64,000 bases of DNA from Streptomyces sp. NRRL F-5727 (lineage in GTDB: Bacteria > Actinomycetota > Actinomycetes > Streptomycetales > Streptomycetaceae). The stretch lies in assembly GCF_000719555.1 (NCBI RefSeq), contig NZ_JOGX01000012.1:1-64000 (forward strand). The letters run 5' to 3'. How positions within the stretch are numbered: position 1 is the stretch's first letter; every line of letters begins with the position of its first letter. Shown here piece after piece: positions 46,192 through 55,065 of this stretch. The notes under the pieces were generated by a model, which worked only from the letters and a program-made list of their open reading frames with translations, was not told the DNA's origin and did not search any database. The position numbers were made by a program, and so were the translations under genes.

Positions 46192-47193
46192 GTGACGGAT
46201 GAGGTGACGGACGGGACGGGCCTGCCGGCGGACGGCGGGCGGGAGTGGCGGGGCTGGCGGGAGGCGGCGGAGCGGGCGCTGTACGGCCCCGGGGGCTTCT
46301 TCCTGCGCCCCGAGGGTCCCGCGGGCCACTTCCGCACCTCGGTGCACGCCTCGCCGCTCTTCGCCGCCGCGGTGGCCCGGCTGCTCGTCGCGACGGCGGA
46401 GGAGCTGGAGACGGACGAGGTCGCCCTGGTGGACATGGGCGCGGGCCGGGGCGAGCTGGTGACGGGGGTGCTGGCGGCGGTCCCGGCGGGGCTGCGGGTG
46501 CGGGCGTACGCGGTGGAGCGGGCCGCCCGGCCGGACGGGCTCGACCCCCGGGTGGAGTGGACCGGCCGGCCGCCGGAGGGGGTGCGGGGTCTTCTCTTCG
46601 CGAACGAGTGGCTGGACAACGTGCCGGTGGACGTGGCCGAGGTGGACGAGGACGGCACGGTCCGGTACGTGGAGGTCCGCGCCGACGGTGCGGAGCGGCC
46701 GGGCGTGCCGGTGACGGGGCCGGACGCGGAGTGGCTGGCCCGCTGGTGGCCGCTGTCCGCGCCGGGCGAGCGGGCCGAGATCGGCCGGCCCCGGGACGAG
46801 GCGTGGGCGGCGGCGGTCGGCTCGCTGGCGGCGGGCCGCGCGGTGGCGGTGGACTACGGGCACGTACGGGGCTCCCGGCCGCCCTTCGGGACGCTGACCG
46901 GCTTCCGGGCGGGCCGTGAGGTGGCGCCGGTCCCGGACGGCACCGGCGACCTCACCGCGCACGTGGCCCTGGACGCGTGCGCGGCGGCGGTGCACGCGCG
47001 CGTGCCGGCGGAGCTGACGACCCAGCGGGAGGCGCTGCGCGGGCTCGGGGTCTCCGGCGGCCGGCCGCCGCTGGCGCTCGCCTCGACCGACCCGGTGGCG
47101 TACGTGCGGGCGCTGTCCGCCGCGGGGGAGGCGGCCGAGCTGACCGCGCGCGGCGGTCTGGGCGACTTCCTGTGGCTGAGCCAGCGGGTCTGA
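46192..47193 (+). CDS. MidA/NDUFAF7-family SAM-dependent methyltransferase
   Basis: This 333-residue class I methyltransferase has the SAM loop [16 protein letters not shown]. The family motifs are [32 protein letters not shown] near the start, [13 protein letters not shown] and [11 protein letters not shown]. The mitochondrial member NDUFAF7 dimethylates an Arg of NDUFS2, the NuoD counterpart. Here a nuoD-like gene lies directly downstream in the same direction, so it is a likely substrate. The GTG start comes from the conserved frame; the ribosome site is weak. Confidence 0.88.
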   Translation: MTDEVTDGTGLPADGGREWRGWREAAERALYGPGGFFLRPEGPAGHFRTSVHASPLFAAAVARLLVATAEELETDEVALVDMGAGRGELVTGVLAAVPAGLRVRAYAVERAARPDGLDPRVEWTGRPPEGVRGLLFANEWLDNVPVDVAEVDEDGTVRYVEVRADGAERPGVPVTGPDAEWLARWWPLSAPGERAEIGRPRDEAWAAAVGSLAAGRAVAVDYGHVRGSRPPFGTLTGFRAGREVAPVPDGTGDLTAHVALDACAAAVHARVPAELTTQREALRGLGVSGGRPPLALASTDPVAYVRALSAAGEAAELTARGGLGDFLWLSQRV

Positions 47194-47253
47194 CGGGGGT
47201 CCGGCGGTCCGGCGGGGGCGTGTCGTCCACAGGCGGGGAGGGCGGCCGGCGGG

Positions 47254-47262
47254 TTGTCCACA
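47254..47262 (+). other. Single perfect DnaA box
   Basis: TTGTCCACA matches the Streptomyces DnaA box exactly. TCGTCCACA lies 30 bp upstream. It may titrate DnaA or regulate the orphan nuoD; it is too sparse for an origin. Confidence 0.4.
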
Positions 47263-47314
47263 GGCGGGGGCCCTCGCCCGTCGGCGGGCCGCGCGGCGGG
47301 GGATACTGTCCGGC

Positions 47315-48457
47315 ATGACGGAGACCACGGTCGGCATCGGCGGCGCGGCGGAGAGCACCGACATGGTGCTGAACATCGGCCCGCAGCACCCCTCCACGCA
47401 CGGCGTGCTCCGGCTGCGGCTCGTGCTCGACGGCGAGGTGATCCGGCACGCGGAGCCGGTGGTCGGCTATATGCACCGGGGCGCCGAGAAGCTCTTCGAG
47501 GCGCGGGACTACCGCCAGATCGTCATGCTGGCCAACCGGCACGACTGGCTGTCGGCGTTCTCCAACGAGCTCGGTGTGGTGATGGGCGTCGAGCGGATGC
47601 TCGGCATGGAGGTGCCGGAGCGGGCCGTGTGGCTGCGGACGCTGCTCGCGGAGCTGAACCGGGTCCTCAACCACCTGATGTTCCTGGGGTCGTACCCGCT
47701 GGAGCTGGGCGGGATCACCCCCGTCTTCCACGCCTTCCGGGAGCGGGAGGAGCTCCAGACGGTGATGGAGGAGGTCTCCGGCGGCCGGATGCACTACATG
47801 TTCAACCGGGTCGGCGGCCTCAAGGAGGACCTGCCGGCCGGCTGGCTCGGCCGGGCCCGGCAGGCGGTCGCGGACGTGCGGTCGCGGATGGACGTGTACG
47901 ACCGGCTGGTCCTCGGCAACGAGATCTTCCGGGCCCGCACGCGCGGGGTCGGCGTCCTGGCCCCGGAGACGGTGCACGCCTTCGGGGTGTCCGGGCCGAT
48001 CGCCCGCGCCTCCGGCGTCGACTTCGACCTGCGGCGCGACGAGCCGTACCTGGCGTACGGGGAGCTGCAGGACACCCTGCGGGTGGTGGTCCGCGAGGAG
48101 GGCGACTGCCTGGCCCGCTTCGAGTGCCTGCTCGACCAGACGCACAACTCCCTGGAGCTGGCGGACGCCTGTCTCGACCGCCTGGCGGAGCTGCCGCGGG
48201 GGCCGGTCAACCAGCGGCTGCCGAAGGTGCTGAAGGCGCCGGAGGGGCACACGTACGCCTGGACCGAGAACCCGCTCGGGCTGAACGGCTACTACCTGGT
48301 GTCGAAGGGCGAGAAGACCCCGTACCGGCTGAAGCTGCGCTCGGCCTCGTACAACAACATCCAGGCGCTGGTGGAGCTGCTGCCGGGGACGCTGGTCGCG
48401 GACATGGTGGCGATCCTGGGGTCGTTCTTCTTCGTCGTCGGCGACATCGACAAGTGA
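47315..48457 (+). CDS. nuoD2: Orphan NADH dehydrogenase subunit D-like protein
   Basis: This 380-residue protein is homologous to the 49-kDa subunit of complex [64 protein letters not shown] and the C-terminal [13 protein letters not shown]. It lies outside any nuo operon, so it is a second copy that may replace NuoD or serve another hydrogenase-like complex. Arg55 in MHRG aligns, by my reading, with the NDUFS2 Arg that NDUFAF7 methylates. TACTGT (47304-47309) lies 5 nt before the ATG. Confidence 0.93.
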   Translation: MTETTVGIGGAAESTDMVLNIGPQHPSTHGVLRLRLVLDGEVIRHAEPVVGYMHRGAEKLFEARDYRQIVMLANRHDWLSAFSNELGVVMGVERMLGMEVPERAVWLRTLLAELNRVLNHLMFLGSYPLELGGITPVFHAFREREELQTVMEEVSGGRMHYMFNRVGGLKEDLPAGWLGRARQAVADVRSRMDVYDRLVLGNEIFRARTRGVGVLAPETVHAFGVSGPIARASGVDFDLRRDEPYLAYGELQDTLRVVVREEGDCLARFECLLDQTHNSLELADACLDRLAELPRGPVNQRLPKVLKAPEGHTYAWTENPLGLNGYYLVSKGEKTPYRLKLRSASYNNIQALVELLPGTLVADMVAILGSFFFVVGDIDK

Positions 48458-48473
48458 CGGACGCCCCGGCCCC

Positions 48474-48959
48474 TCAGGGGCGGCGCATCACGACGTAGTC
48501 CCGGGTCTCCCGGCCGGGGCGGCGGCGGTCGACGACGGTCCAGCCCCAGCGCGCGTACCGGTCCGTCAGCTCCGGCACGTCGAGGGTCATCAGCAGCGCG
48601 GGCCCGGCCGCGGCGGCCGCCAGCAGGGCGTCGTGGAGGGCCCGGCCGAGGCCGCGGCCCTGGTGGGCGGGGGCGACGACGAGCTCGGCGAGCTCGAAGG
48701 CGGGGCCCGCGCCGGAGAGGGCCGTGTCGGTCCAGCCGGCGGCGAGGCCGAGGAGTTCGCCGTCGGGGCCGAGGGCGGCCGCCGCGTGGAAGTCGGGGCG
48801 GCGGGCGGCGGAGTCCAGCAGCCGGTCCACGGTTCGCACGGCGCCGAGCGGCGTGTCGTGCCAGGGAGCGCCGGCGAACGCCTGGGCGCACAGGGCGATC
48901 AGCTCGTCGCGGCGGTCCCGTGCCTCCTCCGGGAGGAGGAGGCCGAGGCGGTGGGTCAC
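48474..48959 (-). CDS. GNAT-family N-acetyltransferase
   Basis: This 161-residue acetyltransferase has the acetyl-CoA loop ELVVAPAHQGRGLGRALHDALLAAA and a typical GNAT start (RRDELIALCAQAFAGAPW). The substrate is unknown. The GTG start overlaps the upstream coiled-coil gene by 4 bp (GTGA), so the two are translationally coupled. Confidence 0.88.
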   Translation of the reverse strand: MTHRLGLLLPEEARDRRDELIALCAQAFAGAPWHDTPLGAVRTVDRLLDSAARRPDFHAAAALGPDGELLGLAAGWTDTALSGAGPAFELAELVVAPAHQGRGLGRALHDALLAAAAAGPALLMTLDVPELTDRYARWGWTVVDRRRPGRETRDYVVMRRP

Positions 48960-50134
48960 TGGTTGACGGCGCCGCGCAGCTCGGCGAGGTCGAGCTGCTC
49001 GGTCTCGTCGTGCGCGGTCAGGTCGATGACCTGGCCGATCGGGCCGGCGGCGGAGGGACGGACCAGGACGGGCTCGTCGTCGGCCTGCGCCTCGCCCGCG
49101 CGCTCGGCGGCGCCGGGGGCCGGGACCGGGGTCAGGGCGGGGGCGGCGGGGGTCTGCGGGAGGGCGGCCGCGCGGGCCTCCTCCAGGACCTCCTCGCCCA
49201 CCACGTCGGCGAGGTCGGTGTCCTGGACGGCCTCGATGGCCGCCCTCTGGGTGCCGCTCTGGGTGCCGTTCTGCGTGCCGTTCTGGGTGCCGAAGAAGTC
49301 GAAGCCGCCCTCGGTGCGCTGGACGGGCTTGCGGGCCGCGTACGGGACGATCGCGCTGGCCACCGGGACGGCCGGGGTCCGGTCCTGGGCCGGGGCCGCG
49401 GGAGGCAGGGCCTTCGCGGGGGCCGCGCCCGGGGTGAGGGCCGCGGGGGCGTCCTGGCCCGCCGGGCGGGCGTGCTGCTCGCCGGCGGCGTGCCGGCCGC
49501 GCGGCTCCTCCGCCTGGGCGGCGCGCTCGGCGAGGTCGCGGGCGCGGGCCGCCTCGGCGGTCCGCCGGGCCTGCTGGGCGGCGGCGTTGCGGGGCAGGTC
49601 GCGCAGGGCCTCGGCGGCGCGGCGGTACGCCTCCGGGGTGGGCGTCGAACCGGCGGCGGGCAGCTCCTTGGGCGCCTCGGCGCCGGCCTGGGCCAGGACG
49701 CGCTGCCCCTCCAGGGCGCTGGCGCGCTCGGTCTCCGCGGTGGCGTAGCGGCGCAGCAGGTCGGCGTGCTCGCCGCGCAGCCCGGCCAGTTCGACGCGCT
49801 TGGCGCGGAGCTTGGCGTCCAGGCGGATGCGCAGGGCGCGGGACTCCTCCAGGTCCGCCTCCAGTTCGGCGAGGCGCTCCTCGGCCTTCCACTGGTCGGC
49901 GGTGCGGGCCCGGGTCAGCTCGGCGACCTGGCGGCCGGCGCTGCGGTCCCAGCCGCGCATGAGGACGGCGCCGGTGACGGCGGCGGCGGCCGCCGCCGTC
50001 GCGAGCAGCCGGACGACCACGAGTTCCCCGGGGATCCAGGCCGCCGCGGCGCACACGGCCGCGGCGCCGGCGACCGCGGAAGGCGGCATCAGCTTGTGCA
50101 GAGGCGGGGAATGGCGGTGGCGTCCACGTGGCAT
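48956..50134 (-). CDS. Membrane-anchored coiled-coil protein, unknown function
   Basis: This 392-residue protein has a basic start (MPRGRHRHSPPLHKL), two closely spaced hydrophobic helices (AVAGAAAVCAAAAWI and LVVVRLLATAAAAAAVTGAVL) and a long coiled coil (AEERLAELEADLEESRALRIRLDAKLRAKRVELAGL). An Ala/Pro-rich low-complexity region with a GTQNGTQNGTQSGTQ repeat follows, then an acidic tail. It may scaffold a membrane or wall complex. TAAATT lies 7 nt before the ATG, suggesting a leaderless mRNA. Confidence 0.82.
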   Translation of the reverse strand: MPRGRHRHSPPLHKLMPPSAVAGAAAVCAAAAWIPGELVVVRLLATAAAAAAVTGAVLMRGWDRSAGRQVAELTRARTADQWKAEERLAELEADLEESRALRIRLDAKLRAKRVELAGLRGEHADLLRRYATAETERASALEGQRVLAQAGAEAPKELPAAGSTPTPEAYRRAAEALRDLPRNAAAQQARRTAEAARARDLAERAAQAEEPRGRHAAGEQHARPAGQDAPAALTPGAAPAKALPPAAPAQDRTPAVPVASAIVPYAARKPVQRTEGGFDFFGTQNGTQNGTQSGTQRAAIEAVQDTDLADVVGEEVLEEARAAALPQTPAAPALTPVPAPGAAERAGEAQADDEPVLVRPSAAGPIGQVIDLTAHDETEQLDLAELRGAVNQ

Positions 50135-50264
50135 GGCCTGAAATTTACCGTGCGTAGGCACGGAGTGGGGGGTCGGCCCGGCAATCTCTTGGCCACTTCT
50201 CGACAACGGAATCGGAGAGACCGCGTTCCGCTTCCGCTTCGGGCCGACTTCCCCTCTCCGGCGC

Positions 50265-51239
50265 CTACTTGCCGACCAGCCCCTTCTCCTTGAGATAGGC
50301 GGCGGCGACGTCCTCGGGCTTGGCCCGCTCGGCGTCGACCTTGCGGTTGAGTTCGGCGAGATCCGCTGTGGTCAGCACCTCGGTGATCTTGTCGAGGGCG
50401 GCGGTGACCCCGGGCGCCCCGGCCTCCTTCGCGTTCACCACCGGCAGCACGTTGTCCGCGTTCTGCAGGTGCTTGTCGTCCGCCAGGAAGACCAGGCCGA
50501 AGCCGTCCACGGTGGCGTCCGTGGTGGTGGTCAGGACCAGCTGGTCCACGCCGTCCTTGACGGCCTGCTTGGCCTGCGGGGTGCCGACGCCCTTGGGGTC
50601 GATGCCGGTGACGTCGATCCCGTAGGTCTTCTTCAGACCCGGGGCGCAGAAGGGGCGGACCGCGCATTCGTCGCCCGCCGCGATCTTCACCTTCAGCTTC
50701 GCCGCGCCGAGATCGGAAAGGCTCTTCAGGCCGTTCTTCTCCGCGAATTCCTTCGACACCGCGAAGGCGTTCTGGTCGACCGCCTCGCCGGCTTCCAGGA
50801 CCTTCAGTCCGCGCGGTTCCGCGAGCTTCCTCAGCGCCGCCACGGTGGCCTTCACGTCACCGGAGGCGACCGGCTTCTCCTCGGGCGCCTGGGGGCCGTT
50901 CGTCTTCGCGTTGAGGAATTCCGCGAGCGTCGCCGCGTATTCCGGTACGACGTCGATCTCGCCCTTCTCCAGGGCGGGCTCGTACAGCTCCCGGTTCTTC
51001 ACGGTGGTGACCGAGACCGTGTAGCCCGCGTCGCGCAGCAGCTGCGCGTACAGCTCGGCGAGCACCTTCGACTCGGTGAACGCGGCCGCGCCGACGACCA
51101 GCGATCCCTTGCCGCCGCCGGAGCCCCCGGACGTCTTCTCCTTGCCCTGCTCCAGGCTGTCGCCGCCGCACGCGGCGAGCGAGACGGCCAGCGCGGCGGT
51201 GCCCAGCAGCGCGCCGGCGGCGCGCGAGATCCTGTTCAC
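50265..51239 (-). CDS. OpuC-type osmoprotectant-binding lipoprotein
   Basis: This 324-residue lipoprotein (lipobox AVSLAAC, Cys24) belongs to the glycine betaine/choline/carnitine-binding OpuAC family: GSLVVGAAAFTESKVLAELYAQLLRDAGY, ELYEPALEKGEIDVVPEYAATLAEFLN and the C-terminal ITEVLTTADLAELNRKVDAE. It delivers osmoprotectants to the two adjacent permeases. GTG start. Confidence 0.93.
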   Translation of the reverse strand: MNRISRAAGALLGTAALAVSLAACGGDSLEQGKEKTSGGSGGGKGSLVVGAAAFTESKVLAELYAQLLRDAGYTVSVTTVKNRELYEPALEKGEIDVVPEYAATLAEFLNAKTNGPQAPEEKPVASGDVKATVAALRKLAEPRGLKVLEAGEAVDQNAFAVSKEFAEKNGLKSLSDLGAAKLKVKIAAGDECAVRPFCAPGLKKTYGIDVTGIDPKGVGTPQAKQAVKDGVDQLVLTTTTDATVDGFGLVFLADDKHLQNADNVLPVVNAKEAGAPGVTAALDKITEVLTTADLAELNRKVDAERAKPEDVAAAYLKEKGLVGK

Positions 51240-51275
51240 GGGTTCAGTCCTTCGCTCTCGGTGTCCTGAGGTACG

Positions 51276-51944
51276 TCACGTCCGGGGCGGGCGGGGCGCC
51301 CGGGGTACGAGGAGCCGGTCCAGGCCGATCAGCAGGCCCTCCACCACCAGCGCGAGCAGCGCCACCAGGACGGCGCCCGCGACGACCTGGGCGGTGTCGT
51401 AGAGCGCGAAGCCGGCGGTGATGATCCGGCCGAGGCCGCCCTGCCCGACCATGGCCGCGATCGTCGCGGTGGCGACCACCTGCACGGCGGCGGACCGGAT
51501 CCCGGTCATCACCACCGGGGCGGCCAGCGGCAGTTCGACCCGGCGGAAGACCTGGCCGCCCGTCATCCCCATCCCCCGGGCGGCGCGGACCGCCGCCCGG
51601 TCGACCTCGCGCACGCCCACGTACGCGTTGGTCAGCAGCGGCGGTATCGCGAAGAGGACCAGGGCCGTCACGGTCGGCACATAGCCCGCGTTCCGCAGCG
51701 GGGAGACCATGAAGAGGGCGAGGACGGCGAAGACCGGGACCGCACGGCCCACGTTCGACACGTTGACCGCCAGCGCGCCGCCGCGCCCCACATGGCCGAG
51801 CCACAGCCCGAGCGGCAGCGCGACCGCGCCGGCGATCAGCAGTGCCAGCACACTCACGTACGCGTGCTCGGCGAGGCGCGCGGCGACGCCCTCCTCGCCG
51901 GTCCAGTGCGCACCCGTCGTGAGCCAGGCCCACGCGTCCGTCAC
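51276..51944 (-). CDS. OpuC-type ABC transporter permease (second)
   Basis: This permease of about 222 residues has about five spans and the BPD coupling loop EVDRAAVRAARGMGMTGGQVFRRVELPLAAPVV, whose EAA motif contacts the ATPase. GTG 51944 is preferred because GAGG lies 8 nt upstream; GTG 51962 would overlap the upstream permease stop by a few bases. It acts with the binding protein and the partner permease. Confidence 0.92.
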   Translation of the reverse strand: MTDAWAWLTTGAHWTGEEGVAARLAEHAYVSVLALLIAGAVALPLGLWLGHVGRGGALAVNVSNVGRAVPVFAVLALFMVSPLRNAGYVPTVTALVLFAIPPLLTNAYVGVREVDRAAVRAARGMGMTGGQVFRRVELPLAAPVVMTGIRSAAVQVVATATIAAMVGQGGLGRIITAGFALYDTAQVVAGAVLVALLALVVEGLLIGLDRLLVPRAPRPPRT

Positions 51945-51954
51945 GACCCCCACC

Positions 51955-52641
51955 TCAGCCACCCCCCGGCGCGCCCTGCGCCCGCGACCAGGGCGTGAGC
52001 AGCCGCTGGACGCCCAGGAGCAGCAGGTCGGCGGCGACGGCGAGCAGCACGCACAGCACGGAGGCGGCGAGCACCTGCGCCTTGAAGAAGGTGGGCAGCG
52101 CGTCCTCGATGAGATTGCCCAGGCCGCCGCGGCCGACGACCGAGCCGATGGTGGTGAGCGCGATCGTGGAGACCGTCGCCATCCGGACGCCGGCCATCAG
52201 GACGGGCAGCGCGAGGGGCAGTTCGACCTGCCAGAGCAGCCGCCAGGGGCCGAAGCCGAGGCCGCGGGCGGCCTCCCGGGTCTCCGCCGGGACGGCTTCG
52301 AGACCGGCCAGCGTGTTGCGGACCAGGATCGTCAGCGCGTACAGCACCAGCCCGGTGACGACGAGCGCGGAGGAGAGCCCGAAGACGGGCAGCAGCAGCG
52401 AGAACATGGCGAGCGACGGCACCGTGTAGAGCAGCGTCGTCAGCCCGAGGACCGGGGCGGCGAAGCGGGGCCGGGCCCGGACGAGGAGGGCCAGCGGCAC
52501 GGCGACGAGCAGCGCGACCACCACCGCGGCGGCGGTGATGCCGATGTGCTGCACCAGGGCGTCGGTCAGCTCCTCGCGGCGGGTGCGCAGGTACTCCGCG
52601 CAGATCCAGTCGTTGGCGACCAGGCAGTTCGGCGCGCTCAT
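51955..52641 (-). CDS. OpuC-type ABC transporter permease (first)
   Basis: This 228-residue permease has about six spans and the EAA loop VPAETREAARGLGFGPWRLLWQVELPLALPVLMAG. It is first of the three-gene unit permease-permease-binding protein. The ATG at 52641 has a strong GGGGGAGG ribosome site. The ATPase is divergent, 160 bp away. Confidence 0.93.
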   Translation of the reverse strand: MSAPNCLVANDWICAEYLRTRREELTDALVQHIGITAAAVVVALLVAVPLALLVRARPRFAAPVLGLTTLLYTVPSLAMFSLLLPVFGLSSALVVTGLVLYALTILVRNTLAGLEAVPAETREAARGLGFGPWRLLWQVELPLALPVLMAGVRMATVSTIALTTIGSVVGRGGLGNLIEDALPTFFKAQVLAASVLCVLLAVAADLLLLGVQRLLTPWSRAQGAPGGG

Positions 52642-52801
52642 CCGGACCTCCCCCAGGTCGTCGCCGTTAGAACGTGTGTATGGCGACCCTAACCGCCGCC
52701 ACCGACAATCGGGGCCGATCCGGAGCCCGTGCCGCCGATCCGCCACCTCCCCGCAACACCGCCTTCACACCCGCCGGGTGACGAGGGGCCAGAATGGGCC
52801 C

Positions 52802-53788
52802 ATGATCCGGTTCGAACAGGTGACCAAGCGCTATCCGGACGGCACCACCGCGGTCGACGACCTCTCCTTCGAGGTCGCCGAGGGTGAGCTCGTCACGCTC
52901 GTCGGCCCGTCGGGCTGCGGCAAGACGACCACGATGATGATGGTGAACCGGCTGGTCGAACCGACCGCCGGCCGCGTCCTCGTCGACGGCCGGGACGTCG
53001 CCGGGGTCGACCCGGTCGCCCTGCGCCGCAAGATCGGCTACGTCATCCAGCAGGTCGGGCTCTTCCCCCACCGCACGGTCCTCGACAACACCGCGACCGT
53101 CCCGGCCCTGCTCGGCTGGAAGAAGGCCGCCGCACGCGCGCGTGCCGCCGAACTCCTCGAACTCGTCGGCCTCGACCCCGCCGTGCACGGCCCCCGCTAC
53201 CCCGCGCAGCTCTCCGGCGGACAGCGCCAGCGCGTCGGCGTGGCCCGCGCGCTCGCCGCCGACCCGCCCGTCCTCCTCATGGACGAGCCCTTCGGCGCCG
53301 TCGACCCGGTCGTCCGCGAGCGGCTCCAGAACGAGTTCCTCGCCCTCCAGGCCACCGTCCGCAAGACCGTCCTCCTCGTCACCCACGACATCGAGGAGGC
53401 CGTCCGGATGGGCGACCGCATGGCCGTCTACGGCCAGGGCCGCATCGAGCAGTTCGACACCCCCGCCACCGTGCTCGCCTCCCCCGCCACCCCGTACGTG
53501 GCCGACTTCGTCGGCGGCGACCGCGCCCTCAAGCGGCTGGCGGTCACCCCCGTCACCGCCGAGGACCTCGACCCGCTGCCCGACACCGCCGCCACGCGCG
53601 CGCGTACGGACGGCGCCCCCGCCCCCGTACCGCACTCCGTCCCGCTCGGGGCCACCCTCAAGGACGCGCTCGCGCTGCTCCTCCAGGACGACTCCGGCCG
53701 GCTGGCCGTCACCGACGCGGACGGGCGGCCGCTCGGCACCCTCACCCCCGCCGGGGTGCACCGGGCGCTGCGGCGCGCCGCCGCGTAG
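52802..53788 (+). CDS. OpuC-type glycine betaine/proline ABC ATPase
   Basis: This 328-residue ATPase has Walker A GPSGCGKTTT, the family-typical Q-loop VIQQVGLFPHRTV, signature LSGGQRQRVGVARAL, Walker B LLMDEPFGAVDP and the H-loop THDIEEA. A C-terminal CBS-like segment (about 285-325) probably senses ionic strength in the OpuA/OpuC manner. The divergent arrangement implies joint osmotic control of both promoters in the gap. Confidence 0.93.
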   Translation: MIRFEQVTKRYPDGTTAVDDLSFEVAEGELVTLVGPSGCGKTTTMMMVNRLVEPTAGRVLVDGRDVAGVDPVALRRKIGYVIQQVGLFPHRTVLDNTATVPALLGWKKAAARARAAELLELVGLDPAVHGPRYPAQLSGGQRQRVGVARALAADPPVLLMDEPFGAVDPVVRERLQNEFLALQATVRKTVLLVTHDIEEAVRMGDRMAVYGQGRIEQFDTPATVLASPATPYVADFVGGDRALKRLAVTPVTAEDLDPLPDTAATRARTDGAPAPVPHSVPLGATLKDALALLLQDDSGRLAVTDADGRPLGTLTPAGVHRALRRAAA

Positions 53789-53791
53789 CGG

Positions 53792-54904
53792 TCAGTCCCC
53801 CCGGAGCTTCCCGCTCATCCACACCAGGCCGGGCGGGATCTCCCGGTTCCAGGTGGTGAAGTTGTGCCCGCCGCTCTCCAGCGTGATCGAGGAGACCCGC
53901 GCCGGGCTCTTCACCTTCCGGATGAACTCCTGGGTCCCCTTCAGGTTCCCCTCGCCCGTCTTCGACGTCGTCACCAGGAACGACGAGGCCGGCTGCGGCC
54001 GGTGGTCCAGGCTCCACAGCAGGTCGGCCCGGTGCCGCAGCGCCTGGTCGCCGTGGAAGAGGTCGCCCGTCGTCACGTCCTCCGCCGCCTTGTAGTACGC
54101 GGAGAAGCCCGCGCCCGCCACGAAGCGGTCCGGGTGGTTCAGCGCGATCTTCAGCGCGCAGTACCCGCCCGTCGAGTTCCCCATGAACCCCCAGTTCCGC
54201 GGCTTCGAGCCCACCCGGTACGCCGCCGAGACCGCCCGCGGCAGGTCCTCGGCGAAGAAGGTCTCCGTCTGCGGGCCGCCCGGCACGTCCACGCACTCGG
54301 TGTCCCGCGGCGGCGCCACCGTCGGCCGCAGCATGACCAGGACCATCGGCTGCATCTTCCCCTCCTGGGCCTGGAGGTAGGCCGTCCGCGGGTACTTCAG
54401 CCCTTTGATCAGGTTCTCCGCGGTCCCCGGATACCCCGTCAGGACCACCGCCGCCGGGAACGACCGCTTCGCGTACCGCTCCTGGAAGTACTCCGGCGGC
54501 AGATAGACGAAGGCCGGCGAGGTGATCCCCGACCGGTCGCCCCGGACCACCACCTGCTGGATCTGCCCGCCCACCGACGGCCGCGCGCCGCCCGGCACGT
54601 CCAGGGCGCGCGTCCCCACCACCCGTACGTCCTTCGAGGCGGCGCCGTGGTCGACCACCACCCCCATCTCCTGCTCCTGGCCGAACAGGTCCGCCCACGA
54701 ACCGTAGAAGAGGAAGGAACGGTTCGCCGCGAGCCCCACGGCCGCGAACAGCGCGAGCTGCGTCGCCAGCAGCAGCCCCACCCTGCCGCAGACCGGCCGC
54801 CACCCCCGCCGGGCCAGCCGGGGCCACAGCACCACCGTGACCGAGAAGAGCGCGACGGCCACCGCCACCGCCGCGACGAGGGCTTTCCCGCTGGTGAGAC
54901 CCAT
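53792..54904 (-). CDS. Membrane-anchored esterase (antigen-85-like alpha/beta hydrolase)
   Basis: This 370-residue protein has two N-terminal membrane helices (ALVAAVAVAVALFSVTVVLW and VGLLLATQLALFAAVGLAA). An external esterase-D/antigen-85-type domain (about 115-370) has the nucleophile elbow GNSTGG and the catalytic His in ESGGHNFTTW. It may act on mycelial lipids or wall esters. It is convergent with the ATPase gene and divergent from the MprF-like gene. Confidence 0.9.
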   Translation of the reverse strand: MGLTSGKALVAAVAVAVALFSVTVVLWPRLARRGWRPVCGRVGLLLATQLALFAAVGLAANRSFLFYGSWADLFGQEQEMGVVVDHGAASKDVRVVGTRALDVPGGARPSVGGQIQQVVVRGDRSGITSPAFVYLPPEYFQERYAKRSFPAAVVLTGYPGTAENLIKGLKYPRTAYLQAQEGKMQPMVLVMLRPTVAPPRDTECVDVPGGPQTETFFAEDLPRAVSAAYRVGSKPRNWGFMGNSTGGYCALKIALNHPDRFVAGAGFSAYYKAAEDVTTGDLFHGDQALRHRADLLWSLDHRPQPASSFLVTTSKTGEGNLKGTQEFIRKVKSPARVSSITLESGGHNFTTWNREIPPGLVWMSGKLRGD

Positions 54905-55065
54905 CAGACGTCCGAACCTTCCTGCCTGCGACTTCCCGGACGTCCCGACGACTTCCTGAGAATTTCCTGTGCCCGAATGAACCCGCCCCCGCGCAGCCCC
55001 GTCCTAAGGGGAGCCCCGAACAGGGCCGGAAAACGACCACAGAAGAACGGGAAGCGCGGGAAGCG
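54905..55065. other. Divergent promoter region of esterase and mprF-like genes
   Basis: This 161-bp gap holds no gene. I see an AT-rich pocket around 54951-54970 but no convincing paired -35/-10 elements. Confidence 0.4.
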
